Assembly (NCBI GenBank): GCA_905200945.1
Contig: CAJKMG010000007.1
Coordinates: 41,611-105,610 of the forward strand
DNA: 64,000 bases
Direction of reading: 5' to 3'
DNA from: an uncultured Akkermansia sp.
GTDB taxonomy: Bacteria > Verrucomicrobiota > Verrucomicrobiia > Verrucomicrobiales > Akkermansiaceae
Each line of letters opens with the position of its first letter. Within the stretch, counting starts at the first letter, position 1. The notes under the pieces were generated by a model. The model did not search any database. It was not told where the DNA came from and saw nothing but the letters and a program-made list of their open reading frames with translations. The position numbers and the translations under genes are program-made. This document shows positions 27,147 through 36,657 of the stretch, piece after piece.

Positions 27147-27175
27147 AAACGCTCCGGGGGATTTCCGGAGCGTTT
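27147..27175 (-). terminator. Intrinsic terminator of gltX
   Basis: AAACGCTCCGG (27147-27157) pairs perfectly with CCGGAGCGTTT (27165-27175) around a 7-base loop. Read leftward, a TTTTCTGTTT tract follows the stem. It lies 26 bases beyond the gltX stop. Confidence 0.8.
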
Positions 27176-27201
27176 GAAGAGAAAGATGATTCCCGCCGGA
27201 A

Positions 27202-28503
27202 TCAGTTCAGAGAAAAAGAGCGGATTCTCTTTACAGTTTCCTCCCTGCCCAGCAGGGAAAAGACGGAAGAAAGGTCCGGGCCGCCGCTTAATCCGGTGAG
27301 AGCCACCCGGGCAGGGAACATCACGGCTCCCATTTTTACGCCGTTTTCCTTGGCAAAGGCTTTCAGCACGCCGATGAGTTCATGCCCATCCCATTCCGGT
27401 TCCTGTTCCAGCCTGTCCGCCAGTTTGGAAAGCAGTTCCAGGGCTTCCGGCTGAACCTTGGAGACGGCTTCCGGATCCATGCCCAAGTCAAAAAAGAAGC
27501 GGATTTTATCCGGAACTTCCGCCAGGGTCTGCACTTTCGTTTGCACGGTAGCGATGGCGGCGTCCAGAATCGGGGAATCCGGCAAACCGGATTTCAGACA
27601 GAAAGGCCGTGCCCTGAGGGCGAATTCTTCCGCAGGTAGGGAGATGATATGCTGCTGGTTGACCCAGCGGCATTTGGTGATGTCAAATTTGGCCGCGGAG
27701 TGGTTGACGGCTTCCAGAGAAAAGCGTTCGATCAGCTCCTGAGGGGAGAAAATTTCCGTATCGTCCTTGGGAGACCAGCCCAGCAGGGCCAGAAAGTTCA
27801 TGACGCCTTCCGGCAGAAAGCCTTCTTCCGGATAGGTTCCCAGGGCGGCGCCCACGTCGCGCTTGGACATCTTGGATCCGTCCTGGTTCAAAATCAGCGG
27901 CATGTGGGCGAAAACAGGGGGAGTGACGCCGAAAGCCTCAAACAGCTGAATATGCTTGGGCGTATTCATGATGTGGTCTTCCCCGCGAATGACGTGGGTC
28001 ATTTTCATCTCAATATCGTCCACCACGTTGACAAAGTGGAAGATGTAGGAACCGTCCGCGCGGCGGATAGCCATGTCTGGTGTGTTGGAGGCGTCCCGGT
28101 AGTCGATGGTGATGTCTCCGCAAATCAGGTCATGGAAGGTGACAGGTTTGGAGCGGTCAAAGCGGAAACGCCAGGCTCCGCCGTCTTCGTACACGCGGCC
28201 GGCGTCCTGAAGTTTCTTGAAATAGGCATCGTAAATGTCGTTGCGCTGGCTTTGGAAATAGGGTCCGCAATCGCCGCCTCTCATGGGGCCCTCATCCCAG
28301 TCCAGCCCCAGCCATTCCATACCGGTGAAGATTGCGCGGGTAGCCTCCTCCGTATTGCGGGCGTTGTCCGTATCTTCAATGCGGAGAATGAAAGTTCCCT
28401 CCATCTTGCGGGCGAACAGCCAGTTGAACAGGGCGGTGCGGGCACCCCCAATGTGAAGGTAGCCCGTGGGGGAAGGTGCGAATCTTGTTCTGACGTGACT
28501 CAT
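27202..28503 (-). CDS. gltX: Glutamyl-tRNA synthetase
   Basis: GltX charges tRNA-Glu in the cytosol. The 433-residue protein is a class I synthetase with FAPSPTGYLHIGG (the HIGH motif, residue 17), an RIEDTD insertion-domain edge, and KMSKRDVGA. It is somewhat shorter than the usual 465-500 residues, with a compact C-terminal anticodon domain. The start at 28503 matches MSHVRTRFAPSP; the extension to 28560 is not conserved-looking. It is followed by its own terminator. Confidence 0.95.
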   Translation of the reverse strand: MSHVRTRFAPSPTGYLHIGGARTALFNWLFARKMEGTFILRIEDTDNARNTEEATRAIFTGMEWLGLDWDEGPMRGGDCGPYFQSQRNDIYDAYFKKLQDAGRVYEDGGAWRFRFDRSKPVTFHDLICGDITIDYRDASNTPDMAIRRADGSYIFHFVNVVDDIEMKMTHVIRGEDHIMNTPKHIQLFEAFGVTPPVFAHMPLILNQDGSKMSKRDVGAALGTYPEEGFLPEGVMNFLALLGWSPKDDTEIFSPQELIERFSLEAVNHSAAKFDITKCRWVNQQHIISLPAEEFALRARPFCLKSGLPDSPILDAAIATVQTKVQTLAEVPDKIRFFFDLGMDPEAVSKVQPEALELLSKLADRLEQEPEWDGHELIGVLKAFAKENGVKMGAVMFPARVALTGLSGGPDLSSVFSLLGREETVKRIRSFSLN

Positions 28504-28654
28504 GATGGGTAAGAGAGTAAGGGCCTGTCTGCCCGCGTCAAGCAGATACAGGGGGTGCATGCCAAAAAACGGGGGAGCGGAGGCAGTGGATTTTTTAGGA
28601 CGTTGTCGGCCTTGCGGCTTGCCTGAAGAGGGCTTTTAGGCTTCATTTAACCCC

Positions 28655-29803
28655 GTGTTCTTTTTAAAACACATATTCCGTCTGCGGGAGAAATGGCAGA
28701 TTAAAAGGGAAGATGAGGAAAAGCCTTTTCTGGAGCATCTGGACGACCTGCGGACCATGCTGCTGAGGATGGCGCTGTGCCTGACCGTCAGCACGATTCT
28801 GTGCGCCGGGTTTGCGTCCAATCTGATGGATATCCTGAGACGCCCCGTCAACCAGGTGTGGGATATGTTTGAGGAATCCCATCTTCCGGCAGGGATCGGT
28901 CTGGAGGCCTGGGGAAAGGCCAAGGAAATGGCAACGGCCATGACGAGTCTGGGAGCTTCCCAGCGGGAATTGTTTCTCCGCCAGGTTTCCCCGTCCCAGG
29001 CAGATTTGACGGAGGCGGCCTTGGTGCTTCGCGGGGCGCAGCCGTTGCCGGAGGACAGGAAACTGGTTTTCATCAGGGAAGGAAGTCCCTCCACGTCCGT
29101 GCGGGATCTGGCGGAAGCCCTGTATTCCCAAGGAGCCGTTCTGGCGGACGGAACGGGGCGGGGGGCTCTCAAGATGATGAGCGCGTTCCAGCCTGGGGAG
29201 GCGTTTATGCTGACCATCAAGCTTTCCCTGTATGCCGGGGTGGTGATTTCTTTCCCGCTTCTGCTGTACTTCCTGCTTCAATTCATCATTCCTGGACTGC
29301 TGGAACATGAACGCAAGCTGTTGTATAAGTGCATGGCTGTCGGCTTCGGTCTGTTCCTGTCCGGGACGCTGTTTTGTTATTTCATCGTGCTTCCGCGGGT
29401 ACTGACGTTTTTCTACACTTATTCTCTGGAATTCGGCATTTCCAATGAATGGCGCATCGGTTATTACCTGTCCTTCGCCACGCAGATGATTTTGATGTTC
29501 GGCCTGGCTTTTGAACTGCCTGTGGTAGTGATGCCCTTCGTCAAGCTGGGAGTGCTGACCTATGACATGATGAAATCCACCAGACGCTATGCCATTGTGG
29601 CTATCGCTATCCTGGCCGCGGTCATCACCCCTACGCCGGACGTAGCCACCATGATGCTGATGGCCGTTCCCATGTATGCGCTGTACGAAATATGCATCAT
29701 TCTGGCCTGGATGCATGAACGCAAGGAAGCCGCGCGCACCCGGGAGGAAATCACCCGGTTTGAAGAAGACTTCAACAACAACAATTCTCCCTACAATCAG
29801 TAA
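28655..29803 (+). CDS. tatC: Twin-arginine translocase subunit TatC with enlarged first loop
   Basis: TatC recognises twin-arginine signal peptides and forms the core of the Tat translocase. FLEHLDDLRTMLLRM and the second-loop PGLLEHERK mark the signal-peptide site, and YIxLPRVL-like IVLPRVLTFF and AVITPTPDVATMM are family blocks. At 382 residues it is about 120 longer than E. coli TatC. The excess lies in the first periplasmic loop (about 60-180), where PLPEDRKLVF and similar text has no TatC counterpart. The start is GTG. uppP follows after 24 bases. Confidence 0.92.
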   Translation: MFFLKHIFRLREKWQIKREDEEKPFLEHLDDLRTMLLRMALCLTVSTILCAGFASNLMDILRRPVNQVWDMFEESHLPAGIGLEAWGKAKEMATAMTSLGASQRELFLRQVSPSQADLTEAALVLRGAQPLPEDRKLVFIREGSPSTSVRDLAEALYSQGAVLADGTGRGALKMMSAFQPGEAFMLTIKLSLYAGVVISFPLLLYFLLQFIIPGLLEHERKLLYKCMAVGFGLFLSGTLFCYFIVLPRVLTFFYTYSLEFGISNEWRIGYYLSFATQMILMFGLAFELPVVVMPFVKLGVLTYDMMKSTRRYAIVAIAILAAVITPTPDVATMMLMAVPMYALYEICIILAWMHERKEAARTREEITRFEEDFNNNNSPYNQ

Positions 29804-29827
29804 ATACATCCAACCCTCGCCAATATC

Positions 29828-30664
29828 ATGAATCTTCTGGAAATCATTATCCTGGGCATTGTGGAAGGCCTGACAGAATACTTGCCGGTCAGTTCCACGG
29901 GACACCTGCTCCTGACGGAATCCCTGTTGAACATGTCCCAGAGCAAGGAAGCTCTGGATGCCCTGGCCGTTTGCATCCAGGGGGGAGCCATCCTGGCGGT
30001 GCTGAGCCTGTATTTTCCGCGGGTCAAGGCCATGGCGCAGGGCGTGCGCGGCAAGAATCCCGCCGGGCTGAAACTGCTGGTCAACATCATTCTGGCTTTC
30101 CTTCCCGCCGCCGTGGTAGGCTTGTGCTGCGCTTCTCTGATTAAGGAATATCTGTTCAACACATATACGGTGGCTTATTCATGGATCGTAGGGGGAGGCG
30201 TTATTCTGGCGTATTGCGCCTGGCGCGCCAGGGAAGGCCGTTCCAATGAAGGGAATTCCGGCGCTTCCCTTGAAAGCCTGACGCCGGCCAGAGCGCTGAC
30301 GGTGGGCGCGCTCCAGTGCGTGGCCATGATCCCCGGCACCAGCAGAAGCCTGATGACCATGCTGGGAGGCATGTTCGTGGGGTTGAGCGTGGAGGCTGCC
30401 GTGGAGTTCAGCTTTTTGCTGGGATTGATTACCTTGGGCGCAGCCACGGTCCATGATGCGTATAAGGACGGTGCGCTGATGCTTGAATCTTTCGGTTGGG
30501 AAGCCCTGGCCTTGGGAACGGCGGTTAGCTGGCTTTCCGCATGGCTGGCTGTAAAATGGATGGTATCCTATCTGCAAAGGCACAGTTTTTCCGTATTCGG
30601 ATGGTACCGTATTGCCATTGGCGTCGTGACCCTGGTACTTCTGTCCATGGGGCTGGTTCATTAA
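29828..30664 (+). CDS. uppP: Undecaprenyl-diphosphatase
   Basis: UppP (BacA) recycles undecaprenyl diphosphate to the monophosphate carrier for peptidoglycan and glycan export. The 278-residue integral membrane protein has the E-x3-E motif in IVEGLTEYLPVSSTGHL and the phosphatase loop MIPGTSRS. About eight helices are visible. The length is normal. It is probably co-transcribed with tatC. A stem at 30671-30694 follows. Confidence 0.96.
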   Translation: MNLLEIIILGIVEGLTEYLPVSSTGHLLLTESLLNMSQSKEALDALAVCIQGGAILAVLSLYFPRVKAMAQGVRGKNPAGLKLLVNIILAFLPAAVVGLCCASLIKEYLFNTYTVAYSWIVGGGVILAYCAWRAREGRSNEGNSGASLESLTPARALTVGALQCVAMIPGTSRSLMTMLGGMFVGLSVEAAVEFSFLLGLITLGAATVHDAYKDGALMLESFGWEALALGTAVSWLSAWLAVKWMVSYLQRHSFSVFGWYRIAIGVVTLVLLSMGLVH

Positions 30665-30670
30665 ATATGT

Positions 30671-30694
30671 TTTCCGGCGCCTGAATGCCGGAAA
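30671..30694 (+). terminator. Weak stem-loop after uppP
   Basis: TTTCCGGC (30671-30678) pairs with GCCGGAAA (30687-30694) just after the uppP stop. There is no uridine tract, so termination may depend on the stronger hairpin at 30792-30828. Confidence 0.4.
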
Positions 30695-30791
30695 CCGCTT
30701 CCTCCCCGACAGGAGGCTTTTCCCCGCAGCAGGGAAGGGGGGAGGACAATCCCGGAAAAAGGATGGTCGATGTCTGGACGAAACGATAATA

Positions 30792-30828
30792 CAGGGCCGT
30801 TTTGCATCCCAGGAGCAAAACGGCCCTG
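30792..30828. terminator. Strong hairpin between convergent uppP and lipoprotein genes
   Basis: CAGGGCCGTTTTGC (30792-30805) pairs perfectly over 14 bp with GCAAAACGGCCCTG (30815-30828) around a 9-base loop. It lies between convergent genes and probably stops transcription from both. Uridine tracts are short on each side. Confidence 0.7.
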
Positions 30829-30852
30829 CAATGAATAGCGCTTCAACAGAGC

Positions 30853-31677
30853 TTATCTTCTATGCGTTCCGTGGGAGTTCCCGGGATTGGAAGGTCTCGG
30901 AGAAGGAGACGGACGGGATGGCGCAGATGAAGGGGGAGAGGACGGCCTGCCGGGTGCGCTGACGGAATGGGGCGGGGAAGAAGGCCTGGAAACAGAAGAG
31001 GGCCTTCCGGGACGGTTGATGCCGGAGTGGCCCGGATTGGGTGCGGAAGGCCTTGAAGACGGCAAGGAGGACGGGCGGCTGGGACGTCCGAAATCCGGTC
31101 TGGAGGGATGATTGCTTTCCGGCCGGCTGATGCCAGGGCGATTCGTACCGCCGGGACGGGCAGGATTATTGGCGGAAGGGCGTGAAGGCCGTCCGGGTTG
31201 ATTGATCCCCGGATGATGTACTGGAGGCCGCTGAGAATTGCCGGGTTTTCCGAAGTTCGGCCGCTGATTGGGCCGTATGGGCTGGGGAGACGGCCTGTTG
31301 TTTCCCGGCCGGAAATGATCGGGCCTGAACTGGGGTTTCATCGGCGGCCTTGCCATGGGCCGGCAATGATGGGGGCGGACATAATGCCCTCGGTAATAAG
31401 GAGCCGGACCCCACGTGGGGATATAGTAATTCGGACGGATCAGGTTGATGGAGTAAATGGGGCTTCCGAACGTGTCATAGGCATAAATGGGTCTTCCCCC
31501 ATAGTATCCGTAAATGGGATAGCCGGAGCTGTCATACATGTACGACACGCTGGAACCGCCGCTGCTGTAGGAGCCCGACACGCTGAAATGGTCATAATAA
31601 GGATCGTAGCAGCCGGACAAAGCGCAGCCGATGGCGGCCGCCAGCAGTGAGTTTTTTAAGATAACGTATGCTTTCAT
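30853..31677 (-). CDS. Pro/Arg/Ser-rich low-complexity lipoprotein
   Basis: The 274-residue product has a lipoprotein signal with an LSGC lipobox (Cys23). Residues 24-100 are rich in Tyr, Gly and Ser, with short repeats such as GYPIYGYYGGRPIYAYD. The rest is disordered and dominated by Pro, Arg, Ser and Asn (GRPSRPSS, RPSSPP). The strongly basic charge suggests binding to acidic glycan or surface polymer, but that is a guess. No family recognised. Codon use looks native, and it is flanked by a 14-bp terminator. Confidence 0.7.
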   Translation of the reverse strand: MKAYVILKNSLLAAAIGCALSGCYDPYYDHFSVSGSYSSGGSSVSYMYDSSGYPIYGYYGGRPIYAYDTFGSPIYSINLIRPNYYIPTWGPAPYYRGHYVRPHHCRPMARPPMKPQFRPDHFRPGNNRPSPQPIRPNQRPNFGKPGNSQRPPVHHPGINQPGRPSRPSANNPARPGGTNRPGISRPESNHPSRPDFGRPSRPSSLPSSRPSAPNPGHSGINRPGRPSSVSRPSSPPHSVSAPGRPSSPPSSAPSRPSPSPRPSNPGNSHGTHRR

Positions 31678-31806
31678 GATGACGAAACAGGGTGAATTAT
31701 ATTTTCCCTTTGCCTGAAAAGCGGCAAGGAAAAAGTCATTTGTTTAAAATTATTTTGCTTGGAAACGTACTTCCTGTTGTCTTAGACTGCAAAAACGCTC
31801 TACGTG

Positions 31807-32640
31807 ATGGGAATTCTCTTTCAAGATAAAAAAGTCGGCCTGGCCCTGCTGTGTGATAACGCCCCTTATACGCTGGCCATGACTCTGGCTTCCTATGGCA
31901 GGTCCGGGCTGCTTGACTATTTTGAGGAAGCCTGCGCCGTTTTTCCGGAAAGCGCCGTCAAGGTGCGAGAGACGGCCCTTTCCCATGGACTTTCCGCGGT
32001 AGCCTCCCCGGTGGAAGGCGGTTTTATAGGGGCTCTCCATACGGCGGTCAACGCTCTTGATACGGATTACGTGCTACTGGCGGAAGATGATTGCATGATC
32101 TGGGAGCACCTGCGCGGGGAAAATCTGGAAAACCAGTTGAAAAGGGCATTGGAGCTGCTGATTTCCGGCCAGGCGGACATGGTGCGCCTGCGCCATGCAT
32201 GGCGCGGTTGCACGCGTTACAAAGCCGCCTATACATATTCCTACTTTTATCCCGTGGAGCAACTGGCTACCATGTGGGTGCACGCGGAAGGTTTGTCGGA
32301 AGCGCCGGACTGGATTAAAAGCATCCGGCGCTTTTTTCACCCTTTCCGCTCCAAGCGTTCGATAGGCCGTTGCGTTTATGTGGAGCAGAACCCGCATCTT
32401 CGCTTTCCCCAGTACATTACCAAGATTGATGAAGGCTATATTATCGACAGCGAGGTTTTCCAGTGGACTAATCAGCCTACGCTCATCGCACGTTCCAGAA
32501 TCAGGCAGATTTTGACGGGGCTGGAGCAGGTCTCCGGCTCCATCGGGAAATTGCCTCAGGATTTTGAACATGCCGTCAATAGCCCGCGATGGAGGGATGC
32601 CCACATGAATATAGGCGTCATCAGGGGAATTTTTACTTAA
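31807..32640 (+). CDS. Glycosyltransferase-like protein (GT-A fold)
   Basis: The 277-residue soluble protein has VGLALLCDNAPYTLAMTLASY at its start and DTDYVLLAEDDCMIWEHL near residue 90. The latter is a strand followed by an acidic metal-binding EDD, as in GT-A glycosyltransferases of GT2-like families. The later segment has PQYITKIDEGYIIDSEVFQW. The sugar and acceptor are unknown. A GTG one codon earlier (31804) is less likely than ATG. The YkgJ gene begins immediately after its stop. Confidence 0.5.
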   Translation: MGILFQDKKVGLALLCDNAPYTLAMTLASYGRSGLLDYFEEACAVFPESAVKVRETALSHGLSAVASPVEGGFIGALHTAVNALDTDYVLLAEDDCMIWEHLRGENLENQLKRALELLISGQADMVRLRHAWRGCTRYKAAYTYSYFYPVEQLATMWVHAEGLSEAPDWIKSIRRFFHPFRSKRSIGRCVYVEQNPHLRFPQYITKIDEGYIIDSEVFQWTNQPTLIARSRIRQILTGLEQVSGSIGKLPQDFEHAVNSPRWRDAHMNIGVIRGIFT

Positions 32641-32994
32641 ATGCGTATGGAGGACGGAGGAAAAGCGGTGCGGTATGAATGCACCAGATGCGGCGCATGC
32701 TGCCGCTGGGCCGGGGACGTGTGCATTGAGGCGGATGAAATCCGTGAGATTGCCCGTTTTCTGCACATGGACGAACAGGTTTTTATTGACACATGCTGCC
32801 GGTTGAGAGCCAACCGGCGCGGATTGTCCATCAGGGATGCGGAGGACGGTGCCTGCATGATGCTGACGAAAGACGGCTGCCGGATCAATCCCGTTAAACC
32901 CCGCCAGTGCCGGGATTTTCCCAACAAATGGAATTTCCCCGGCTGGCGGGATTTGTGCCGAGCCAGAGAAGTGGGGGAAGAACGGGAAATGTAA
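32641..32994 (+). CDS. YkgJ-family cysteine cluster protein
   Basis: The 117-residue protein shows the YkgJ pattern of clustered cysteines: ECTRCGACCRWAGDVC at the start, then GACMMLTKDGCRINPVKPRQCRDFP. Such proteins probably bind zinc or an iron-sulfur cluster; biochemical function is unknown. It starts directly after the glycosyltransferase-like stop codon, so the two are coupled. It converges on aroA. Confidence 0.85.
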   Translation: MRMEDGGKAVRYECTRCGACCRWAGDVCIEADEIREIARFLHMDEQVFIDTCCRLRANRRGLSIRDAEDGACMMLTKDGCRINPVKPRQCRDFPNKWNFPGWRDLCRAREVGEEREM

Positions 32995-33075
32995 AATTGC
33001 TGGAATTCCGTAAGCTTTTCTTCTCCCGGCATTATTCCATGAACGGGTTGAAATCCGGCTGGAGTCTTGCGCTTT

Positions 33076-34383
33076 TTACAGGAACTGAGCCAGATCCCGT
33101 TCAAAACCGGGATAGGACGTATTAATGCATTCCGCATTCGTCACCACGGTTTCTCCCTGTGCGCTGAGTCCGGCCACCAGGAAGCTCATGGCGATGCGGT
33201 GGTCCCCATAACTGGATAATTCCGTTCCTTTCAGAGGAGTGCCGCCGTGAACAACCATGCCGTCGTCAAATTCTTCCACATCCACGCCCATGAGCCGGAG
33301 ATTGGCTGCCGTGGTGGCGATGCGATCCGTTTCCTTGACGCGCAGTTCACGGGCGTTTCGGACGATGAAGTCTCCCCGGCCCAAGGCTCCCGCTACGGCC
33401 AGGATGGGTATCTCGTCAATAAGGTTGGGGATTTCTTCCGGAAGGAGGCTGGTGCCGTGCAGGGAATCCGAGCCGTATACGGTAATATCTCCGTATGGTT
33501 CGCCGGCATCTTCCGGAGAAGTGGTCACAATGTCCATTCGTGCACCCATCCGCTGCAACGCGCTGATGACGGCGTTCCTCGTATTGTTCAGCCCCACCTG
33601 GCGCAACGTCAGGCGGGAGCCCGGCCGGCTGGCGGCGGCTACCATCCAGAAAGCTGCGGAGGAAATATCTGCCGGGACAGTCAAATCATGGGCGGAGGGG
33701 AGAGCCGGCCCGCAGGTTCCGACGGTCAGTCCGTCCACGGTGCAGGGAATGCCAAAATGACGGAACAGGCGTTCCGTGTGGTCGCGGGTGGCGGCCGGCT
33801 GGCGTACGGTGGTGGCGCCGTCCGCAAACATGCCCGCCAATAGAATGGCGCTTTTTACCTGGGCGCTTGCCATGGGAAGCGTGTAGGAAATAGGATGCAC
33901 CCGGCCGCCGTGAATGCTCAGCGGAGCACAGCCCGGTTTGGTTCCCCGGGCTTCAATTCGCGCTCCCATTTGTTCCAGTGGCTGCATGATGCGGCCCATG
34001 GGGCGGGAACTCAGGGAAGCGTCCCCAAACATCTCCGAATCAAAGGGGCAGGCGGCCAGCATCCCGGCCAGCAGCCTCATGCCCGTGCCGGAATTGCCGC
34101 AGTCGATGGGCCGTTCAGGGGCCTTGGGGCTCATGGCGACGCCCGTTATTCGGAAACGGACGGGGCCATATCCCTGCCGTTCCTCCAGCACATCCACTTC
34201 GGCGCCCAGCTGTTCCATGGCGCGCAGGGTATTCAGGCAATCTTCACTGCACAGGAAATTATCCACTTCCGTCACTCCTTTTGCCAGGCCTCCCAGAATG
34301 GCAGCACGGTGGGAAATGCTTTTGTCTCCGGGTACGGTCAGTACCCCTTGCAGGGAGGGAATGGAATGGGAATGAAGGTTCAT
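33076..34383 (-). CDS. aroA: EPSP synthase (3-phosphoshikimate 1-carboxyvinyltransferase)
   Basis: AroA transfers enolpyruvate from PEP to shikimate-3-phosphate in the shikimate pathway. The 435-residue protein has VPGDKSISHRAAILGGLA, DCGNSGTGMRLLAG, RPMGRIMQPLEQMGA and LRVKETDRIATTAANL, all family signatures. GTGM in the PEP-binding loop is closer to class II than the E. coli form. aroC, the next enzyme, is at 37058 on the other strand. Confidence 0.96.
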   Translation of the reverse strand: MNLHSHSIPSLQGVLTVPGDKSISHRAAILGGLAKGVTEVDNFLCSEDCLNTLRAMEQLGAEVDVLEERQGYGPVRFRITGVAMSPKAPERPIDCGNSGTGMRLLAGMLAACPFDSEMFGDASLSSRPMGRIMQPLEQMGARIEARGTKPGCAPLSIHGGRVHPISYTLPMASAQVKSAILLAGMFADGATTVRQPAATRDHTERLFRHFGIPCTVDGLTVGTCGPALPSAHDLTVPADISSAAFWMVAAASRPGSRLTLRQVGLNNTRNAVISALQRMGARMDIVTTSPEDAGEPYGDITVYGSDSLHGTSLLPEEIPNLIDEIPILAVAGALGRGDFIVRNARELRVKETDRIATTAANLRLMGVDVEEFDDGMVVHGGTPLKGTELSSYGDHRIAMSFLVAGLSAQGETVVTNAECINTSYPGFERDLAQFL

Positions 34384-34736
34384 GAGTGTCTGGAAGAACT
34401 ACCCTGTATCGGTTGCCGAATCAAGCCAATTACGAGATGGGCGGCTGCACAGGGGGACATCCAGAATGGAGTTGATTTTCCGGCACGGTGGCGTATATTC
34501 ATGTGCGTTATCGGCTGCATCCTCCCTGAAAAGAAGGAGAGAGCTTTTCAGGATCAATGGATCAAGCTGGTTTTCATAGGTAGTAAGTTGGAGCGGCCAC
34601 GGGAGCAATCCTGTGGCCGCTTTACCTTGTTCAGGGAAAAAGGTGCATATTGGTTTGAAGGAGGAATAGGAAACAAAATGTTCTCCATGCCTGCTTTGGG
34701 CTTTACCGCGCGCCGATGAAAGCGTATGTAGTCCAT
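34384..34736. other. Intergenic region before rnpB with hairpins, possible small RNA
   Basis: This 353-base stretch between aroA and the RNase P RNA has no credible protein gene. It has a CTGAAAAG / CTTTTCAG hairpin near 34528-34554 and a terminator-like hairpin at 34592-34621. A transcript starting near the aroA end and ending at the second hairpin would be an independent small RNA, but no family was recognised. The rnpB promoter should lie in 34625-34736. Confidence 0.35.
34592..34624 (+). terminator. Terminator-like hairpin upstream of rnpB
   Basis: AGCGGCCAC (34592-34600) pairs with GTGGCCGCT (34613-34621), extended inward by GG/CC after a single mismatch, and is followed by TTTACC. Its tract faces rightward, although no rightward gene precedes it. 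It could isolate rnpB from upstream transcription. Confidence 0.55.
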
Positions 34737-35157
<421 letters not shown>

Positions 35158-35298
35158 TCCTGTGTTATTTTCCGTGCTGTTTTCCTCATCTCTTTTCCTG
35201 GGAAGAGAAACATCTGGAAATTGTCCCGTTCCGGGGGCTCTTTGGGGTTGCATGGGCGTATCAAATGTGTAGAATCCGTCACCTAATTGCCACCCACT

Positions 35299-36576
35299 AT
35301 GGAGAAGCTTGTCGTACATGGAGGTTTTACGCTGAGGGGAGCCGTCAATATCAGCGGGTCCAAAAATGCTTCCCTGCCTATTTTGGCCGCATCCCTGCTG
35401 ACGGATGAGCCTGTAGTGGTGCGCCGCGTGCCGGATGTTTCCGATACCAATTTCATGGTGCAGATCATGGGCCAGCTGGGAGCCTCCGTAGAACGGTCCA
35501 GCGGCAATGTGCGCGTGGAAGCCAGAAACCTGCATTCCGAAGCCGCTTATGAACAGGTGCGCAAAATGCGCGCCTCCATCTGCCTGATGGGTCCCTTGAT
35601 GGCCCGCATGCAGCGGTGCGTAATTCCCCTGCCGGGAGGCTGTGTGATTGGCGACCGTCCTGTGGATCTGCATATCAGGGCTATCCAGGCATTGGGGGCG
35701 CAGGTGCAGATTGAGCGCGGCAACCTGATTATTGAAGCTCCCGGGGGCTTGAAAGGAGCCACGGTGGATTTGAGCGGAGACCACGGCCCCACCGTTCTGG
35801 GAACGGACAATCTAATGATGGCCGCCGTATTGGCGGAAGGCACCACTGTTATTGAATCCGCCGCTTCTGAGCCGGAAGTGGTGGATCTGGCGAACTTCCT
35901 GATCAAGATGGGCGCTAATATTCAAGGTGCGGGAACGCGCCGGATCGTCATTGAGGGAGTGGAAAAGCTTCGCGGCTGTAACCATACCGTTATCCCGGAC
36001 CGCATTGAGGCCGGCACCTTTATGGTGGCGGCGGCCATGATGGGGGATGGCGTAACCCTGCGGCGCGTCTGCGAGGAACACATGACCGTAGTGACGGATT
36101 TGCTCCGGAAATGCGGCCACCACGTGGAATTCAACGAACGGGGGGATACGGTCACCATCATTGCCGGGAAAACACCAAAATGCGGAGAAATCAAGACTGC
36201 CCCGTATCCCGGATACCCCACGGACATGCAGGCTCAGATGACGGCTCTCTTCGCCACGACGCCGGGCATCTCCGTGGTGAAGGATACCATCTTCCCGCAG
36301 CGTTTCATGCACTGCTCCGAACTCAAGCGCATGGGGGCGGACATCAAGGTGGACAACGGCACTGCCGTCATCTCCGGAGTGGAAACGCTCAGCGGCGCCC
36401 CCGTCATGGCTTCCGACCTGCGGGCTTCCGCGGCTCTGGTGCTGGCAGCCCTGAAGGCGGAAGGCACCACGGAAATCCACCGCCTGTATCATATTGACCG
36501 GGGCTATGAAATGATTGATGAAAAACTCCTGGCAATCGGTGCCGCTGTGGAAAGATTGCCGGATGACGATAATTAA
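35299..36576 (+). CDS. murA: UDP-GlcNAc 1-carboxyvinyltransferase
   Basis: MurA adds enolpyruvate to UDP-GlcNAc, the first committed step of peptidoglycan synthesis. The 425-residue protein has SGSKNASLPILAASLL near the N-terminus and LPGGCVIGDRPVDLH, whose Cys is residue 115, exactly the position of the catalytic, fosfomycin-reactive Cys in E. coli. A TTG at 35287 is rejected in favour of the ATG at 35299. It follows rnpB by 141 bases. Confidence 0.96.
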   Translation: MEKLVVHGGFTLRGAVNISGSKNASLPILAASLLTDEPVVVRRVPDVSDTNFMVQIMGQLGASVERSSGNVRVEARNLHSEAAYEQVRKMRASICLMGPLMARMQRCVIPLPGGCVIGDRPVDLHIRAIQALGAQVQIERGNLIIEAPGGLKGATVDLSGDHGPTVLGTDNLMMAAVLAEGTTVIESAASEPEVVDLANFLIKMGANIQGAGTRRIVIEGVEKLRGCNHTVIPDRIEAGTFMVAAAMMGDGVTLRRVCEEHMTVVTDLLRKCGHHVEFNERGDTVTIIAGKTPKCGEIKTAPYPGYPTDMQAQMTALFATTPGISVVKDTIFPQRFMHCSELKRMGADIKVDNGTAVISGVETLSGAPVMASDLRASAALVLAALKAEGTTEIHRLYHIDRGYEMIDEKLLAIGAAVERLPDDDN

Positions 36577-36657
36577 CGCTGTTTTAGGTCCGGATTTTTC
36601 ATCACACCGCATTTTTTCTTTACTGTCAGAGATCCATATGCTATTCACCGAAGTCCT

